DNA of 64,000 nucleotides from the NCBI GenBank assembly GCA_949357655.1, contig CASHTG010000002.1, forward strand, positions 620,001 to 684,000, read 5' to 3'. The notes under the pieces are model-generated. The model was given only the letters and a program-made list of their open reading frames with translations, was not told the origin of the DNA and did not search any database. The translations under genes were made by a program, and so were the position numbers. Position 1 is the first letter of the stretch, and each line of letters starts with the position of its first letter. The stretch is from Parascedosporium putredinis (taxonomy: Eukaryota; Ascomycota; Sordariomycetes; Microascales; Microascaceae). Positions 12,379 through 25,349 of this stretch are shown here, one piece after another.

Positions 12379-14089
12379 TCTGACGAGCCTCCCCCTCAAG
12401 GGGGTGGTGAAGTCAATATGTAACATATCGTTGAATTGTGTTGGATAACAGTCAACCTGATATCAAAGGAACAGGGCCCTTTAAAGCCAAGCTACTTGAT
12501 TAAAGACAGATCAGTATAGGAAGCAGGATTTAGAGTAAGAAGAAGACCAAGAAAAAAAGAGAAGGCCAGCAAGCCACGGGTTCAAGCTAGGAGAGGACAG
12601 GATCAAGAGTGTACTTTACCTGACACTTAGTAAATGCTCTGCAATAGAGAGAATTCTCGAAAGACTAGAACAATGGATGAACGATTGGGATACGAGATAG
12701 AGGCTTGATCAGCACGGGAAGCAATGAAGTCTAGATGATGAGAACCTCAAACTTGACGCCTTGAGAAGTGTGAGAAAAGGGGACGATGGTGGGAGAGTGG
12801 AAGAACCATATAAATAGGGGAATAGGCGCGTAAGGAGAGCGAGAGAAGGTACTGGAGCGGTGACAAAAACTTCAGTACTGGAGCTAGCAGTGATGGAAGG
12901 GTCTAGGGGGTTACATGAATCACGACCACGAAAAATTTTGAATAGAATCTAGAGAGGTAGAATCAATAGGATGTTGTTGTTGTTGTTTTCCCACTGGGAA
13001 GGTGCGAAAGGTGTAGCTAGAGATAGTGAAAGACAAGAAGCCTTCTGTTCTGCTTCTACTTTGCTAGGAATGAGAGAGAAGCCTCCTGTTGTTTAGCTCC
13101 TTCCTTTTCCCTATGAAGCCATAATCGAGGGGACTCGACGTCGGGATCGCGAACGGCCTGCTGAGACGAATAGAGTAGACTCGTGCCTTCTCCCTACCCA
13201 GCGAGTACACGGCCATGGTTTACATTTCCAAAGTCCCTTTGCCCATCGACAGGGCTTACTGTTAAGCTGCGATCCCCATATTAATCAATCACACAAATCG
13301 ATATCGCGGCCGGAACGGTAGAATGGAGAGCGATGGAAGGCCTAGGCAGGTTCAATAGTATTTTTTTTCTTTAGCTATGAACGAGTTAACTGTCTGAAGC
13401 TGTTTTTCTTAAGAGAAATGGCACGGCCAGATAAAATGAGGGAAACAATAATCTAGACTGGAAAAAAACGTCAGGCTTTAGAAATGATGCACAAAGCGTT
13501 GCATCAACTTCGGAGGGGGGGCGAAAAAACATCAACGGTTCTGTCCATAAGAGGAAGCGGTACGTGAGATAAAAGGGCCCTAGGTAAGAAAAAGGTCCTA
13601 AGGGAGAATATCAGCTAGCAACTGGTGTGTGTGCCGCGTTGCTTTTGAGATAAGACCTGAGCGTGTCGTGAGTAGAGGGTATACCAAGGCGGACTAGCTC
13701 CACCCAAAACTGAGGCAGGATGAAAAAGCCCGTGAGGTGAGGACGAGTGCCCAAGACGCATCTTGGACGCTTAGTTGCTGGGTCTGTAGGAGATGGTATA
13801 GCCTAGACGAAGCATTGTTCGGCATCGTCGACAGTTCGAAGGGAGGCATCGGGGATGTCTGCACAACTGTTAAAAAGTCTCTTGAAAACGCCCATCGTGG
13901 GGGTGGCTGCTATCGAGGCGTGGCCCTGGACATTGTTAATGAGAGATGATGCCTATTCTAGAATTAGTTCCTGTTTGTGTGTGTGTGCGAAGAGCCGTAT
14001 ACGACTGAGGTCCACGGAAGGGGAAGGAGCAGGTACTGACCGTAAAAGAGTCCTAAAAGCGCAAATGTGGGAGGCGAAGAAGATTAGCG
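12379..14089. other. Intergenic, no gene recognised
   Basis: No protein motif found. A short GTT repeat lies at about 12973-12988, and purine-rich stretches (GAGA, GGAA) fill 12480-12880. This is the likely promoter and leader of the hypothetical gene on the left, and the 3' region of the splicing factor gene on the right. Confidence 0.5.
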
Positions 14090-16053
14090 TCAGATGGCTC
14101 GGGTGCGTGAGAACAAACTGCTGTAGACGGCATCTACAACAGGCGACGCGTCGATCATCCTGCCGCCAAAATATCTGCCGTTGAGACCCTTGATGGCGTT
14201 CTCGCCACCTTGAACCTTGTCGAATTTGAGGTAGATATCGCCATTTGAGTTAGGATCGACCGAGATATGTACGACGTGGCCGTATCTCTGCTCAGCCTCA
14301 CCTCGCACATCCTCCTCCAACTCTTTGACCCAGGAATCTCCTTCCTCTCTGTACTCGAATGTCAGCAACCCGATCTCTAAGACTTGCGTAGTGGAGAGGC
14401 GTGGTAGGAGGGGAGGGGGTGTGTTCACTTACTCATTGGGGTCAAACATATTATGCAGCACTACACAACGGCTAGCCATGTTAACATTGACGGGTAGGGC
14501 CTTAACCTCGGTCTTGGGCTTGAGGATCTGACGCTCTTCTGCCACCTCCGACGTCTCGTCCGTCCTAGCAAGTTTTCTCATCAAAGCATCGCGACTATAG
14601 TTGTTAAAGTTGACACCAGCAACGTCAGTGTCGTCAAGAGCGCTAGCGCCACCTGCCTTGTCGTTGTCTCTACCCCCAGCCCTGTCAAAGGTGGAGTTTT
14701 GCTGGTTGCGGCCACCAGCGCCGGAGAATGCGGAACCTTGAAAAGACGAATTCTGGCCAGAAAACCTCTGCAGAAGATTGGCAGTGCTCTCAGGGGTAAA
14801 CTTATCGTTTCCTAGACCAACACGAATAGCACGACCAGCTAGGTCAAAGCCGTTCATCTTCTCCAAGGCCTCCCTCGCTTGGGTTGCATCGCGGAATCTA
14901 TTGAAATGCGTCAGTATTGGCCTGAATTACGATGGATCAGCGGCGTAAGGGGGGAAAGGGTCTAGCTTACTGCACAAAACCGTAGCCTCGGCTGCGTCCG
15001 TGTTCGTCCTTTTGAAGCTGCACGAATTCAAGATGGCCAAATGGCTCAAACACAGCCTGCAGATCCTGCTCGGTGACGTTGAAGTGTATGTTGCCAACGT
15101 AGAGCCGGTGGAAGGGGATCGAGTTGGGCTGACCATTGGAGCCATCTGTGTTGCGCACCTGGCGGTTCTTTTCGGCTTCGGTGAGTTGAACAATGATGGG
15201 AATACCTAGGAGCTTCTGACCGGTGAGTTGGAGGGCTAGGGCTACTGACTCCTCCTCCTTGAATTCAACATAGCCCACACTGAAGACATGATGTTAGCAT
15301 CTCGCCCTGGTTTCATAAAGTAGAAGAAGGGAAGGGGGGCGGAACAAGACTAACCCTTTGGATCGTTGACTAATGCGATCCTTGACAATCTGGGCCTCGT
15401 TGACGGCGCCAATCTTTTCGAAAAACTCCTTCAATTCGCGGGTACGCAGACGGGCTGCAAGCTGCTGAACAAAAACAGTGCGACGATCTCGCTCATCTTC
15501 AGTGGGTTGAGGTGTGGCCTCACGCTTTCGGGTCTCGCGACGATCATCATCCCTGCCGCCTCGTTGACGTTGCTCGCCGCCGTAGCGGTCCGATCGGTCA
15601 CGACGATCTCGGTACTCCCCTCCTCGAGTGCCGTCCACCGGGCGAGCGCGATCGAGAGCGCGACCTACCGCCGGAGCGGCGGTAGTAGTCGCCGTCTCCT
15701 CCCCGGTGGCGGCGCGATTGGTGGCGACGGTCATCGTCGCGGCTCCGGCTCCTCCGCCGGCTCTTGTGGCTGCCCGCATCACTACGAGGGGTTTCGTCCT
15801 TGTGACTACTTCCGGCAGGCGAGTCCCGACGGCTACGGGCTGGACTACGCTCCCTACGCTCTCGCCGCTTCCGATCATAGTACTCCCTATCCCTCTCGCG
15901 GGAGCCATCCCGGTCGCGGTCGCGGTCTCGACGGTCCGACCTATTGGATCGGGACGACTTGGGGCGCTCGTCGTCGTCTGTGTGCCTGGGCTTCCTCTCG
16001 TCCGTGTTCTTCGCGGTGGCGTCAAGAAGCGCTTCAACGTCTAATGCAGCCAT
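14090..16053 (-). CDS. rsd1: RNA-binding splicing factor, RBM39/Rsd1 (CC1-like) family
   Basis: Nuclear pre-mRNA splicing factor with the full CC1-like layout. An N-terminal Arg/Ser/Asp-rich domain follows MAALDVEALLDATAKN at 16053. RRM1 begins RTVFVQQLAARLRTRELKEF, RRM2 has FHRLYVGNIHFNV and GRSRGYGFVQF, and a C-terminal UHM-like RRM starts at VLHNMFDP and ends near GGRMIDASPVVD. Four exons fit: 16053-15355, 15279-14971, 14897-14434 and 14348-14090. The junctions GVGYVEF, VQFRDATQA and NEEEGDSW restore RRM continuity with donors GTTAGT, GTAAGC and GTAAGT. One frame change lies in the RS region near 15640-15660 (net +1 or -2), where the sequence is repetitive. Family members associate with U2AF and 3' splice-site recognition; that role is inherited from homology, not shown here. 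Confidence 0.9.
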
Positions 16054-17331
16054 GGTGACTAGAATATGCCTATTGTGAGTTCAAGGGCGTGAAGCTAGTT
16101 CTAGGCAGTAATATTTTCCTGCCTTGCTGCAGATGTAAATGTCTTGATGGTGATGGAAAAAGGGTTCGATGTCCTAATTCTGGGAAATGGGTTGCAAGGT
16201 AAGAAAAGTGGAGGTTGATAAGCACGAGCGGACATGAAGAGTGGACTAATCAACGTCAGCTTTCTGGGCTGGGGGAGGGAAAAATTTGGCCTTGGGACAA
16301 AAACCTCAAATCAATTGCAGGAGGCAGTGGAGTCTGGGGGCGTTCTGTCTTTGGTTCGAATTCACCACGCTCGTGAGGGGCAGGCTTGAACGTATTGAGT
16401 TTGAGCCATTCAGGGACGCAATTACGGGCTGCAACTGGGAAAATTCAGCGCTTGATATATCACATGACCAACTAAAGTAAAACGAAATTAGTGGACCCAA
16501 CCTCACTCCAGGGATCAATGCTGGCGGAAAGAAGTGGGGCCGAGTTTCATCGCGTGCGCACAAGGAAAGGGGACACTCGCGAGCAGTGACGATTATCAGC
16601 TTGTCTCGCGACACGAAAGTGAAGCCCAATCCTCACGAGGCTCCACTACATCAATGTGGCCAGCCGAAGTCATCGGTTGAAATCCCGCGTTTCTGCTATT
16701 TTTATTTTTCTGTTGCTGAACTCTTGCATCTACGGTTTCGGGCTTGCGCGGCATAGGCCATCTCCTGAAGCACCGCCAGCCGTGGTTCTGTCAATGATTG
16801 ATGTCAAGTTGTGCCTTAAAAACGACGAAGTAAATGGTATCATATTAAAAAATTAAATGGAAGTTCGAGGAACTACCGCAGCACAGGGACGAAGAGGCCC
16901 CGAATACTACATTGAAAGGTCATGTCCGGACACAGGTGCCACGGCCATGAGTAGATGGGGGAAATGTCATAACCCTCGACCGACCCAGATGCAGAGAAAA
17001 ACCCAAACGTATATATATACCAAGGCCAAGTGGACAAAAAGCCATTCGTTATCCTCCCGGGTCATTACCAGATCTTTTTCAAGTACATTTCATACCACCT
17101 CATATACCCACCGGCGAGCTTGGAAGTAGCCCCCAAAGCAAGAAGGCTATTATTCATTAAAAAGTTGACCAGACGAACTGGTTCGGGGATAAGACTGCCC
17201 GCACAGGGTCAGGACTTGGGGCGGGCAGCTGTCGTGCGGGCCTCAAGAACCCGTGTCTTGCGTATCCAAGGCAAAGAGATAGTTAAGCAGAGACGGTAAA
17301 GAGATGATATCGCCCACGCAAAAATCATCCT
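16054..17331. other. Intergenic, no gene recognised
   Basis: No conserved reading frame. The left part is the presumed promoter of the splicing factor gene; the right part would contain the 3' region of the fatty-acid 2-hydroxylase gene. An ATATATATACC stretch sits at about 17011-17021, with no evidence that it is used. Confidence 0.5.
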
Positions 17332-18550
17332 TTAGGCCTTCTTGCCGCCAGACGTCAGCTCAGTGCCGAAAATGGTATCCCAAAATTTGCTGGTGACGCC
17401 GAAGCCGAGCTCATAGTCGAGGAAATGATGCTCAAGGTGGTATTTCTTGAGTCCCTTGTACCACAGAGGCAAGTTCTGGTGGTGTAAGAAGTAGTGGGTC
17501 AAGTCGTAGCAGACATAACCAAAGATACCGCCACAGTAGACCGTGGTCGCCACGTGCCACGAGTAGAAAAAGAGGAAATGGGCGAGGTACCAGAAGGGCG
17601 TAGCGAGAACGATGAAGAGCGTGGGTGGCATGACGAGACGGTACTTGTCCATGGGAAGGTAATGGTGAATGCCGTGAAGCAAGAAGTGGAGGGTGATGAA
17701 GACCCGGTTATCAGGAAGGTACCTGGAAACTATTGTCAGTAATCAAAGACAGCTGTAAGAGGGTGGAGGCGGGGTTCTAGAGAAGGGCCATACTGGTCAA
17801 GATGGAATAGGAATCGGTGTAAAATGTACTCGATCAAGGACCAAAGGAAGAAACCAAAGACCCAGTAGGCAGCGAAAACCGCGTGGTTGGAGTAGCCCTG
17901 GTAAGCGAGATAGCTACCATAGCCCACCCAAGGAAGCCAGACCATGGGTACAACAAACCAAGGCGTCTTGCTCAGCGGCTCGAGGAAGTTGCCAAATAGA
18001 GGCGCAGATTCGCCGCCTTTGTAATGGCGCGGCCGGTGGACTTGATCCAGGTAGAACTCTTTGGTAAAACCGCCAAACCACACTTGGGGGAAGAGCGGAC
18101 GACTAAGATCCAGGAACTTGTGCCTCTTGTAGTCGCTCGAGAAGTCCGTCTCCTTCGAAAGATCCTCTTCGCAGGACATGCCGGTACGAGGATGCACAGG
18201 AACGCCATTTTCATCGACAGCCGTAGTCTCCTGGGCGGAGCCGTTGGCCGGCTTAATCGCAGAGCCGTTGGCGCCTCCATTGATGGCCTTTGCAGACACG
18301 AGGAAGCCGACTAGGCAATCGTCGAGGATGTCGTAGGCCGTTTCGGAATGGGTGTGGAAACCTCATCCTTGAGGATGTCTTCAATATCTTTGCCGCCGTA
18401 GTCGTAGATGAGGTCGGCGCCACCGGGGTGGTCTTCGGCGAAATCAGTGATATCGTAGACCTTGGTGCCGATCGTCACATAGCAGGATTTCGCAGTGCTA
18501 TGCTCCTCAACCTCGGCGCGGGTGAAGGTAGGGAGAGTTCTGGAAGGCAT
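17332..18550 (-). CDS. scs7: Fatty acid / ceramide 2-hydroxylase (cytochrome b5 - hydroxylase fusion)
   Basis: ER membrane enzyme that alpha-hydroxylates the very long acyl chain of ceramides for complex sphingolipids. Residues 1-80 are a cytochrome b5 domain with the haem-binding segment FAEDHPGGADLIYDYGG. The C-terminal hydroxylase domain has the di-iron histidine motifs HRFLFH, HGIHH, HYFLHH and KKYHLEHHF between hydrophobic segments (for example FAAYWVFGFFLWSLIEYIL). Two exons, 18550-17794 and 17722-17332, join as HLDQYLPDNRVF across a 71-nt intron. The frame breaks once at about 18356, where EVS should continue with HTHSETAYDIL; one C is missing from the coding strand. All catalytic histidines visible in the family are present, so the enzyme should be active if that break is an error. 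Confidence 0.92.
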
Positions 18551-19973
18551 ACTGGGCGGTGTCGACGGGAGTCGGGAGCGTCGTCAACGGTGGGGGCCAG
18601 GAGGTAGTGTAGAGGAAGGAACAAAACGCGGTCGCGCAATGACAAAGAAGGGTCGATCGACGGCGGATTTAGGTTCGGGACGAGGGAGGTGTCGGGACAC
18701 TAATTATAGTTGGCAAAGTGTGAAATCCAAGTGGACTAAGTCGGAAGCCTCGGGCGGCAGGGATAAAGTCGGGCGAGGCACTGGCAATGATGGGGGTGGC
18801 CGCAAGATCAGACTTCAGCAGCTAGGAACCACAGCATGGTCGGGGACTCGGGAGCGGGAAGGGGAAAAAAAAAAAAAAGTGAGAGAGAGATGATGACGGT
18901 GGGGAGGAAAGGGGGTCGTTGACAAGTGGCTAAGAAAGGTACTATTAAAGATCTGCTCGATGAAGAGGCAACAAGAAGAAGAGAAAAAAAAAAAAAAGAG
19001 CAAGCAAGCACTAAACAGACCACTCTAGCAGGGCGGGTGGAACACGCGGCGACTTCATCTTGGAAGGCCTGCGCGCTGGTTGCTTGGATGGATCAATTAA
19101 ATTGCTTGGCCTCCGAGCTGGCAATGGATTTGATGCGGGTAGGCCCATCAATGGTGATCCATCCCCTTTCGCACTACGAAAGGTACACAACCTTGTTAGG
19201 GGGATGGGCGACGCAGTGAAGTACCTTGCCAAAACCCCGGTCGGCCAGGAACCATCAATCGATCTCGTTGGGAGCAAATAGGATTGATGCATCTCATCCC
19301 CTCAGTGGACCATCGTGCTGCTAGACTTGCTGTTGTGGTGCTATCCTCAGACGGTGCACGTGATTTATGGCGTGTTAAGGTCTCGCCCGGAATAAGAGGA
19401 CCCGGGAAACGACGGCAAGCCGGTGTTCTTTCTGTTGCGTCGTGCCTTCATCCACCTGCGAATGGCCTCGCTGCTGGGTTGTCCTGCCGGCAACCCAATG
19501 TACTTTGCTGGGATGGATGGTTTTCTCTCCAAAGTTCCAGCCGAGGCGGAGTGTACGCCTCTGGCTCCTAGGTTCTTCATTTTCATTTTCCGCCCCGCCA
19601 CGTTTGGACATGGGAAGAGTAAGACCCCAGGCATCCAAGACCTCAGACGAGCTGGGAATCTACCTCGAGAATATTTTGGTGGGCAGAAGGTTAGACATGT
19701 GTCAATTGGTCCATAGGAGATGGAGTGACAAGAGTGACACTACAGAGTTATGACTTGAATACCCTGGCTTCTTAGCCAAGAAGGGGACAAAACACCCAAG
19801 ACCTGCCTACCTGCATTCATTCAAGATTGCCTCCGAACGCTCGCCGGCGCCGGAAATTGGCATTAGGCAACCGAATTCTGGCCTGCTAGTAACTACAGAC
19901 CCAGAATAATCCAGTCAAAAGTATCAATGCGGGCTCCCAATGTCCATTCACTTTCCCTTTCCTAGACAGGAGG

Positions 19974-20004
<31 letters not shown>

Positions 20005-21310
20005 AAAAAGGGAAAAAGGAAGAAAACCCTGGCTCCCTGGCCTCTCCCCTTCACATATTATAAGCACTTGCAGAATGGCGCTTCCAGACCCAGGATTATA
20101 ACATAATGATCGCCGCAACTCTCTTTTCCTCTCTTCAACGACTGAATACGGCCTGGTTAAAAAAGAAAGGAAAAAGAAGGGAAAAATCGGATTGGACAAT
20201 TCATCCCTCTCCCCTTTGCTTTATCCCTATCGGCGAGCCGAGCACCAATGCAGTCCCCAAGACGCTGCTGGCCCAGCTCGCCCAATCTCAAGAGAGCACC
20301 GGCAAGCCATTGCCGCGCCGAGAATGGCCTTTACTTACACACAAAGAGACCGTACATGTGAGGTTCGCTTGGCTTTGGGCGGAGAAAAGGGTCGTTCTGG
20401 TTATCGTGAACAGCTATGCTGTTATTATGTGTGCCTGGAATCATATTCCTAGCCTCGCCCCTTGAGCTCATGTTTTATTATTACAACCCCGAGAAAAAAA
20501 AAGGGGGTTTAGTTGACTAGTTTAAGGCCCGAGAACCCTTTCAATCTCTCTTCCAATATCTTCAGTTGAAGTGTGTGTCGTATGCGAGGGAGCTTAATTC
20601 GACATCACTGCAGTCTTCCTTCCGTCGGCACTTCGGGAGAGTTGGACCCCAGTGCTCACCTTGGCGAAAGGAGGGGCAATGATTTCGTCGCCCAGCTCAA
20701 CACCAACCCCGCGCTGGCCCCGTGTCGTCATTACGTGTCTCTCCCTCCCTCCCTCCCTCCCCTCCGTCGCGAATAGTTGAGCATTGTGCACATTCCTCGG
20801 TCGCTCTAGCTTATATTTAATAAAGAGAAACTGAAAGAAGGAAAGATTGAGGGCTCCTTCCCCCGCCTTCTCGTCGTTATCTGTGCTGTGTCTTGCACTC
20901 CGTAGCTTCCTTCCCTGACGGCTGTCGCATCCTCTGGTTGTGCCCCTCGTCTCACGTCATCATTTATCTTGCATCTCTGGTCAATGTGAACATTTCTCAA
21001 GATAACCTTGTTGTTTCCATCGCAACCTACCATCTTCTTATTTTTCCCTTTTTTTCCATTTCCACTTCCTAGTTTTGAGAGGACGTTAAGCCGAGCCAAA
21101 ATCCAAGACCCTCTTCCCCGCTGGCGGCTTCTAACCTAACTCACTCACCCCTCCTCTCCCGATTGCCCCTTCCTCCATCCCGCTATTAGCTAATCTCTTG
21201 TGACCTTTACTCCGGCGTCGAGCGCAATCCGAGTTTTATCTTTGTCTCCCCAGCCGTTTCTAGTGTAAGAGCTTCTTGTCAAACGCGCGACGCTACCCAC
21301 AACGGCGATC
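18551..21310. other. Intergenic between divergent scs7 and het-C
   Basis: About 2.8 kb between two divergently transcribed genes, so it should hold both promoters. No coding region is recognisable. A-runs occur at 18865-18880 and 18983-18998, an A-rich block at 19973-20009, and a CCCT repeat at about 20742-20762. The last 500 bases are CT-rich, as in leaders of highly transcribed fungal genes. Confidence 0.5.
19973..20009 (+). repeat. Poly-A tract
   Basis: Nearly pure adenine over 37 bases, broken by one G. It lies in the scs7/het-C intergenic region and is a likely site of length error in any assembly. Confidence 0.9.
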
Positions 21311-24289
21311 ATGGGTCTTTTTCTCTTAATCACGGAGGCGCTTGGCTTCTCGCCCTCTGCGTCATCCTAATTGTCTTACCATCGCCGGTAGCCGCCTTTG
21401 GCGCGGGAAACATCCCTTCCATCGCTCAAGTACGCCTGCCCTCAACTCCCTCAGACTCGCCTTACAGATTCGTAGCTAACGAGGCTTCGTATTCTCCTTT
21501 TCTTCCATACAGGTCGAAGGACATAATTGGCGCCATGGAGGTTAGTTTCGCTTCTCCAACACCAGAAAGGCACATTCTTGCGGCTAGGTTCAAAGCTTAC
21601 GGGTGCCTTTTCAGATATCGAGGATATGCTTGCGACACTGGCCTTTATAAAGGGAAAGAAGTGGTCAAGTATGGCCATCAAACGAGTGTACTTTGGCAAC
21701 TGGCTTCGAGACTACTCGCAAGCAATCGACGTTGGGAGCTTGAAGGGTCCTGTCAATGCTGATACCATTCGCGTCTTGGTAAGTGGACGGCTGGGCCCAT
21801 CATAGCCATGCGCTGTGGTAAGTGGTGACTTCTCTAACAGCCTCTGATAGGTTTGGGTCCTTTCCTTTATGGCCTTCGGCTATGCCACCGAGGAGTTTGA
21901 GGTCACCGCCGACCGGCTCGGTGTCTATCGCGCCGAAGAGCACATTGACAACCCTCTAGGTTACGCCGAGGGGTTTGACGCCAGAAAGTTTGACTCTAGG
22001 CTACGTGGACCCGTGCGCCCGATCGAAACCGAGATTGATATGAAGACCGGAATGAAGAACTACATCGCGAACGAGACTGGTGATTGGCCGACGAGCGCTG
22101 GATATCTTCGGTTTAGCATTGGGCGATGCATCCACTACGGCCGCCTCTATACGTGTGGCTCGCGCTCTGGAAAGAAGAAGATCTCTGTGAAGCCCTCCGA
22201 TGCCTTGGCCAGGCACTTCACTGCCTCGAGGATTGGGGCGCTCATACCAACTACAGTGAGCTCGTCTTGATTGACATGGGCCACCGTGAAGTCTTCCCAC
22301 ATTGCGGTCGTGATACGCAAATCAACATTCGAGGAAAAAGATCTACCCCTAGTTACGGGTACTTTTGGGGTGTGGACTTTTGCATTCAGTCATCGGGTAG
22401 GCTCCCTACCAAATTATTTCAATTAGCGTTTACTAACATAAGCTATACAGTGCCGCGTCTGACTCCTTCACGCAGTCAGAGGTTGATGAAGTCGATGTCG
22501 CCCTTAAGAATGCCGAGGGCGGAGGTTCAGGGTCCGGGTCAGGGTCGCGGGGCTTCGGTGGCTTGTCTGGGGGCGGCGACTTTATATCCCTGGTCGGCAA
22601 CCTCCCGGGCGTTGGCGGTGGGTTCGCTGCCCAGGCCAGGGAGTTGAAGGCGGCGTCTGATGACCAAGAGCGCGAGAACAAGCGTTACGAATCCATGGAA
22701 CGCAGCCGCGACAACCCAAATCAGGTCCCCGGAATGAACCCCAACATCGATCCTGTCAAGATTTCCCAAAAGATCTATCCTATCCTGGAGTTCCGCGACA
22801 AGATTGTCAAGGCCATCAACGCTGGCATCTCCAAGATTCCAGGCTTAGAGAAGGTCTTGGACCACATCTCGGAAACGCTCACAGCGTTCATTCTTGGCCT
22901 CCTTGCCCCCTTTATCCGCCCAATCATCCAACAGGGCTCCAAGATTCTCAAGGATGGCTCCGAGAATGTCATCAGCGCGAGCGCCAAGTCTCAGCTCGAG
23001 CCTTGGAACAACCCCGCTGCAGCGATCCGACACACTCTATGCTTTCCAAGGATCACTTTACCAACATTCTCAACTCTTGCGGTGGAATGGTTGCCGTAAC
23101 CATCTTGCAATATGCCGTCCCGTACGTTCTGAACCCAGAATAGCCTCCTTTCCCATTGTCGCCTTTCTTGGCAGTAGCTTCGGAGACTAACTTATGCGTT
23201 GGCAGCCGGATCATGTTCGCGTGGGAAAACCCAAACGTGCCAGTGAATGAAATTGTCAATGATATTCTTCAGGTATTCCACCATCCCGCTCTCCGCGACG
23301 AACGGATTGACATCCAACGTGACATGTACGCCACGGTACGAAAATGGTTCAACGAACATCCTAAGCGCCACGAAATCCCGCGTCTCCTGAGCTCGGAGAG
23401 TGTCAAGGCTGGTAAGAACAACCTCCTGCATGGGCAGCAGAAGACGGGGAGCCGAAGCGGTGGACACTCCTGCGCGGATGGTGGACACGGCAAGGTTGCC
23501 GGCGGTCTATGGAGCCAGGTGCGAACCAGGGATTTCCGCGATGACGTGGAACCCGAAGGAGGCGCTGTGCTATCACCCGGATTCCCCGCCCCTAAGGCTA
23601 GCTATGGCTACGCGGGAGAGGGTCTCGCAGCTTCGTTTTATTCGGGGCAAAGCCCCGGCCTTCGCCAGGGCCCTCGGGCCGGCCGGGTTCATCCTCGGCG
23701 CAGCAGTCGTATCATGGAGGGTCAGGCTCCAGTTACGGCCAGAATGACCGCCCTGGATCTGGCTACAAGCAACACGACCGACCTGGATCTGGATACGGTC
23801 AGAAATATGACAAGCCTGCGTCGGGGTACGGCCAGCAACACGACCGACCTGGATCTGGATACGGCCAGCAGTATGACAAGCCTGCGTCGGGGTACGGCCA
23901 ACAACATGATAGACCCGGCTCCGGTTACCAGCAGCAAGGAAGACCCGGCTCCGGATATCACCAACAGTCTAGTGCGCCCCACCACGGTTATCAACAAGCG
24001 CCGTCTCAGGGTTATCCACAGCAACCTCAGTATGGAGGGTACCAACAAGGCCCCCACCCGGCGCCGGATACCATCAGGGTCCCCGCCGCCTCAAGGTTAC
24101 CATCACGGGCCTCCTCAGCCTGGTCCTGGTGGGCACGGCCCTCCTCATGGGTATGGGCAGGGCCTTCCGCCCGGTGGACAGGGCTACGGTCATCATCAGC
24201 CTCCGTATCCCCAACAGCAGCCCCATTACCAAGGCGGGGGTGGAGGCGGAGGCGGAGGCGGAGGGTACCCTGGTGCAGGTTATCGATAG
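21311..24289 (+). CDS. het-C: Heterokaryon incompatibility protein HET-C, Neurospora type, with multiple frameshifts
   Basis: Secreted or membrane-associated Het-C family protein; in Neurospora, allelic differences trigger vegetative incompatibility. Six exons fit: 21311-21429, 21513-21540, 21615-21778, 21851-22396, 22451-23121 and 23206-24289. The N-terminus has a signal-like hydrophobic stretch (LLALCVILIVLPSPVAAFG) before GAGNIPSIAQ. Conserved blocks include NWRHGDIEDMLATLAF, RVYFGNWLRDYSQA, MKNYIANETGDWPTSAGY, EDLCEALRCLGQALHCLEDW, SDSFTQSEVDEVDVALKNAE and FISLVGNLPGVGGGFAAQ. The C-terminus is a long Gly/Tyr/Gln-rich tail ending in poly-Gly and YPGAGYR. Frame changes occur at about 21314, 22178, 22335, 22350, 22370, 23018 and twice or more in the tail (about 23640 and 24060). 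This is the most broken gene in the window; true pseudogenisation cannot be excluded, though the neighbours show the same error type. Confidence 0.85.
23731..23955 (+). repeat. 33-bp tandem repeats in het-C coding SGYGQQ-DRPG units
   Basis: Eleven-residue units of the form SGYGQxxDRPG or SGYGQxYDKPA follow one another in one frame, starting at SSYGQNDRPG. They pair into a 66-bp higher-order unit whose two copies (about 23798-23863 and 23864-23929) differ at only a few positions. The tail continues with QQ/GY-rich sequence to about 24060. Confidence 0.88.
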
Positions 24290-25310
24290 ACGAATGGTAC
24301 TTCTAAAAACTGGGCGGGAAGCGTTGCTTAGATGGCAAATCTCACGATGTTGGTGCCGGCCATGGAAAGTATGGTTTAGAAAAGGAGGGGTAAGAAAATA
24401 CTGGGGAGGGTGGACATCTCTCATTAGCTAGTTTTAAATATATATATACCAAGATGTGCTCTGGGCTCTGGTGTTTGACCTCCCTATGTGATCTTGCGAT
24501 CTCATGATCTATTGTAGATGTATCCACACTTGACCTGGTAGGTTTTCTCTTTAACAGAAGATAAGACACCGTTGGTTGAGAAGAGGAAAAGTGTAGAAGA
24601 AGGGGGTATATGGACAATGCAAACCATTTGTCGTTCAAGGAGAACAATATGGATAGTGAAAGAAAAAGGAAAAGAAGAAGGCTCGGACAAGCGCGGGAAC
24701 GAAAGGATGAAAAGAGGACCTAGCAGTCAAAGTGCTATAGAAAGTTCCTCGACTGATTTCCATCTCCGACGCCCGGGTGGCGCCGCCGTCGCGCATTTAT
24801 GCAGTAACAAAGGTATATGAATAGATAGAAAGCTTTCAGTTACATTATTATGCGAAGCTTTGGCAAAATAAACGAGGGGATGCTTCCCTCTGCCAAAATA
24901 ACAAGACCAACGGAAACACGCACACCCCACACACATGCCCCGCTCCTCAAGAGAGAAGAAGACACAAAGAAAAAGAAAACAAAAAATGATGCGTTGATGA
25001 TGCTGATGCCGTATGTGTACGTCTCGCCCGTCCCGGGCTCCCTCCGTAAACGCCTCGATGCAAATGGTGTAATGGGGTTGTTTTTTTCTTCTTCCCTTTC
25101 CGTCGTTTGTATGCTGTGGATGACTTTGCCTTTCCCTTGATTTCGAGGGGTGGGGAAGAGGGTGTAGAAAAACCAAAACGAAAAAAGGAACGAAATGAGT
25201 CCCTTTTAAATGTCAATGGATAGGGGAATAACAGAACCATAGAAAAAGATGAGAGAGTAGGGAAAAAGATCGGTGAAAGCGAAACGAAGCCTTCTCCCTC
25301 TCCCTCTCTT

Positions 25311-25349
<39 letters not shown>

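Noticed and set aside
16340..16375. GGTTCGAATTC resembling a tRNA B-box
   Set aside because: No matching A-box or acceptor-stem pairing could be found around it, so no tRNA gene is called.
21311..24289. Podospora HET-C (glycolipid transfer protein)
   Set aside because: The conserved blocks match the Neurospora HET-C family, not the glycolipid-transfer fold; the shared name is coincidental.
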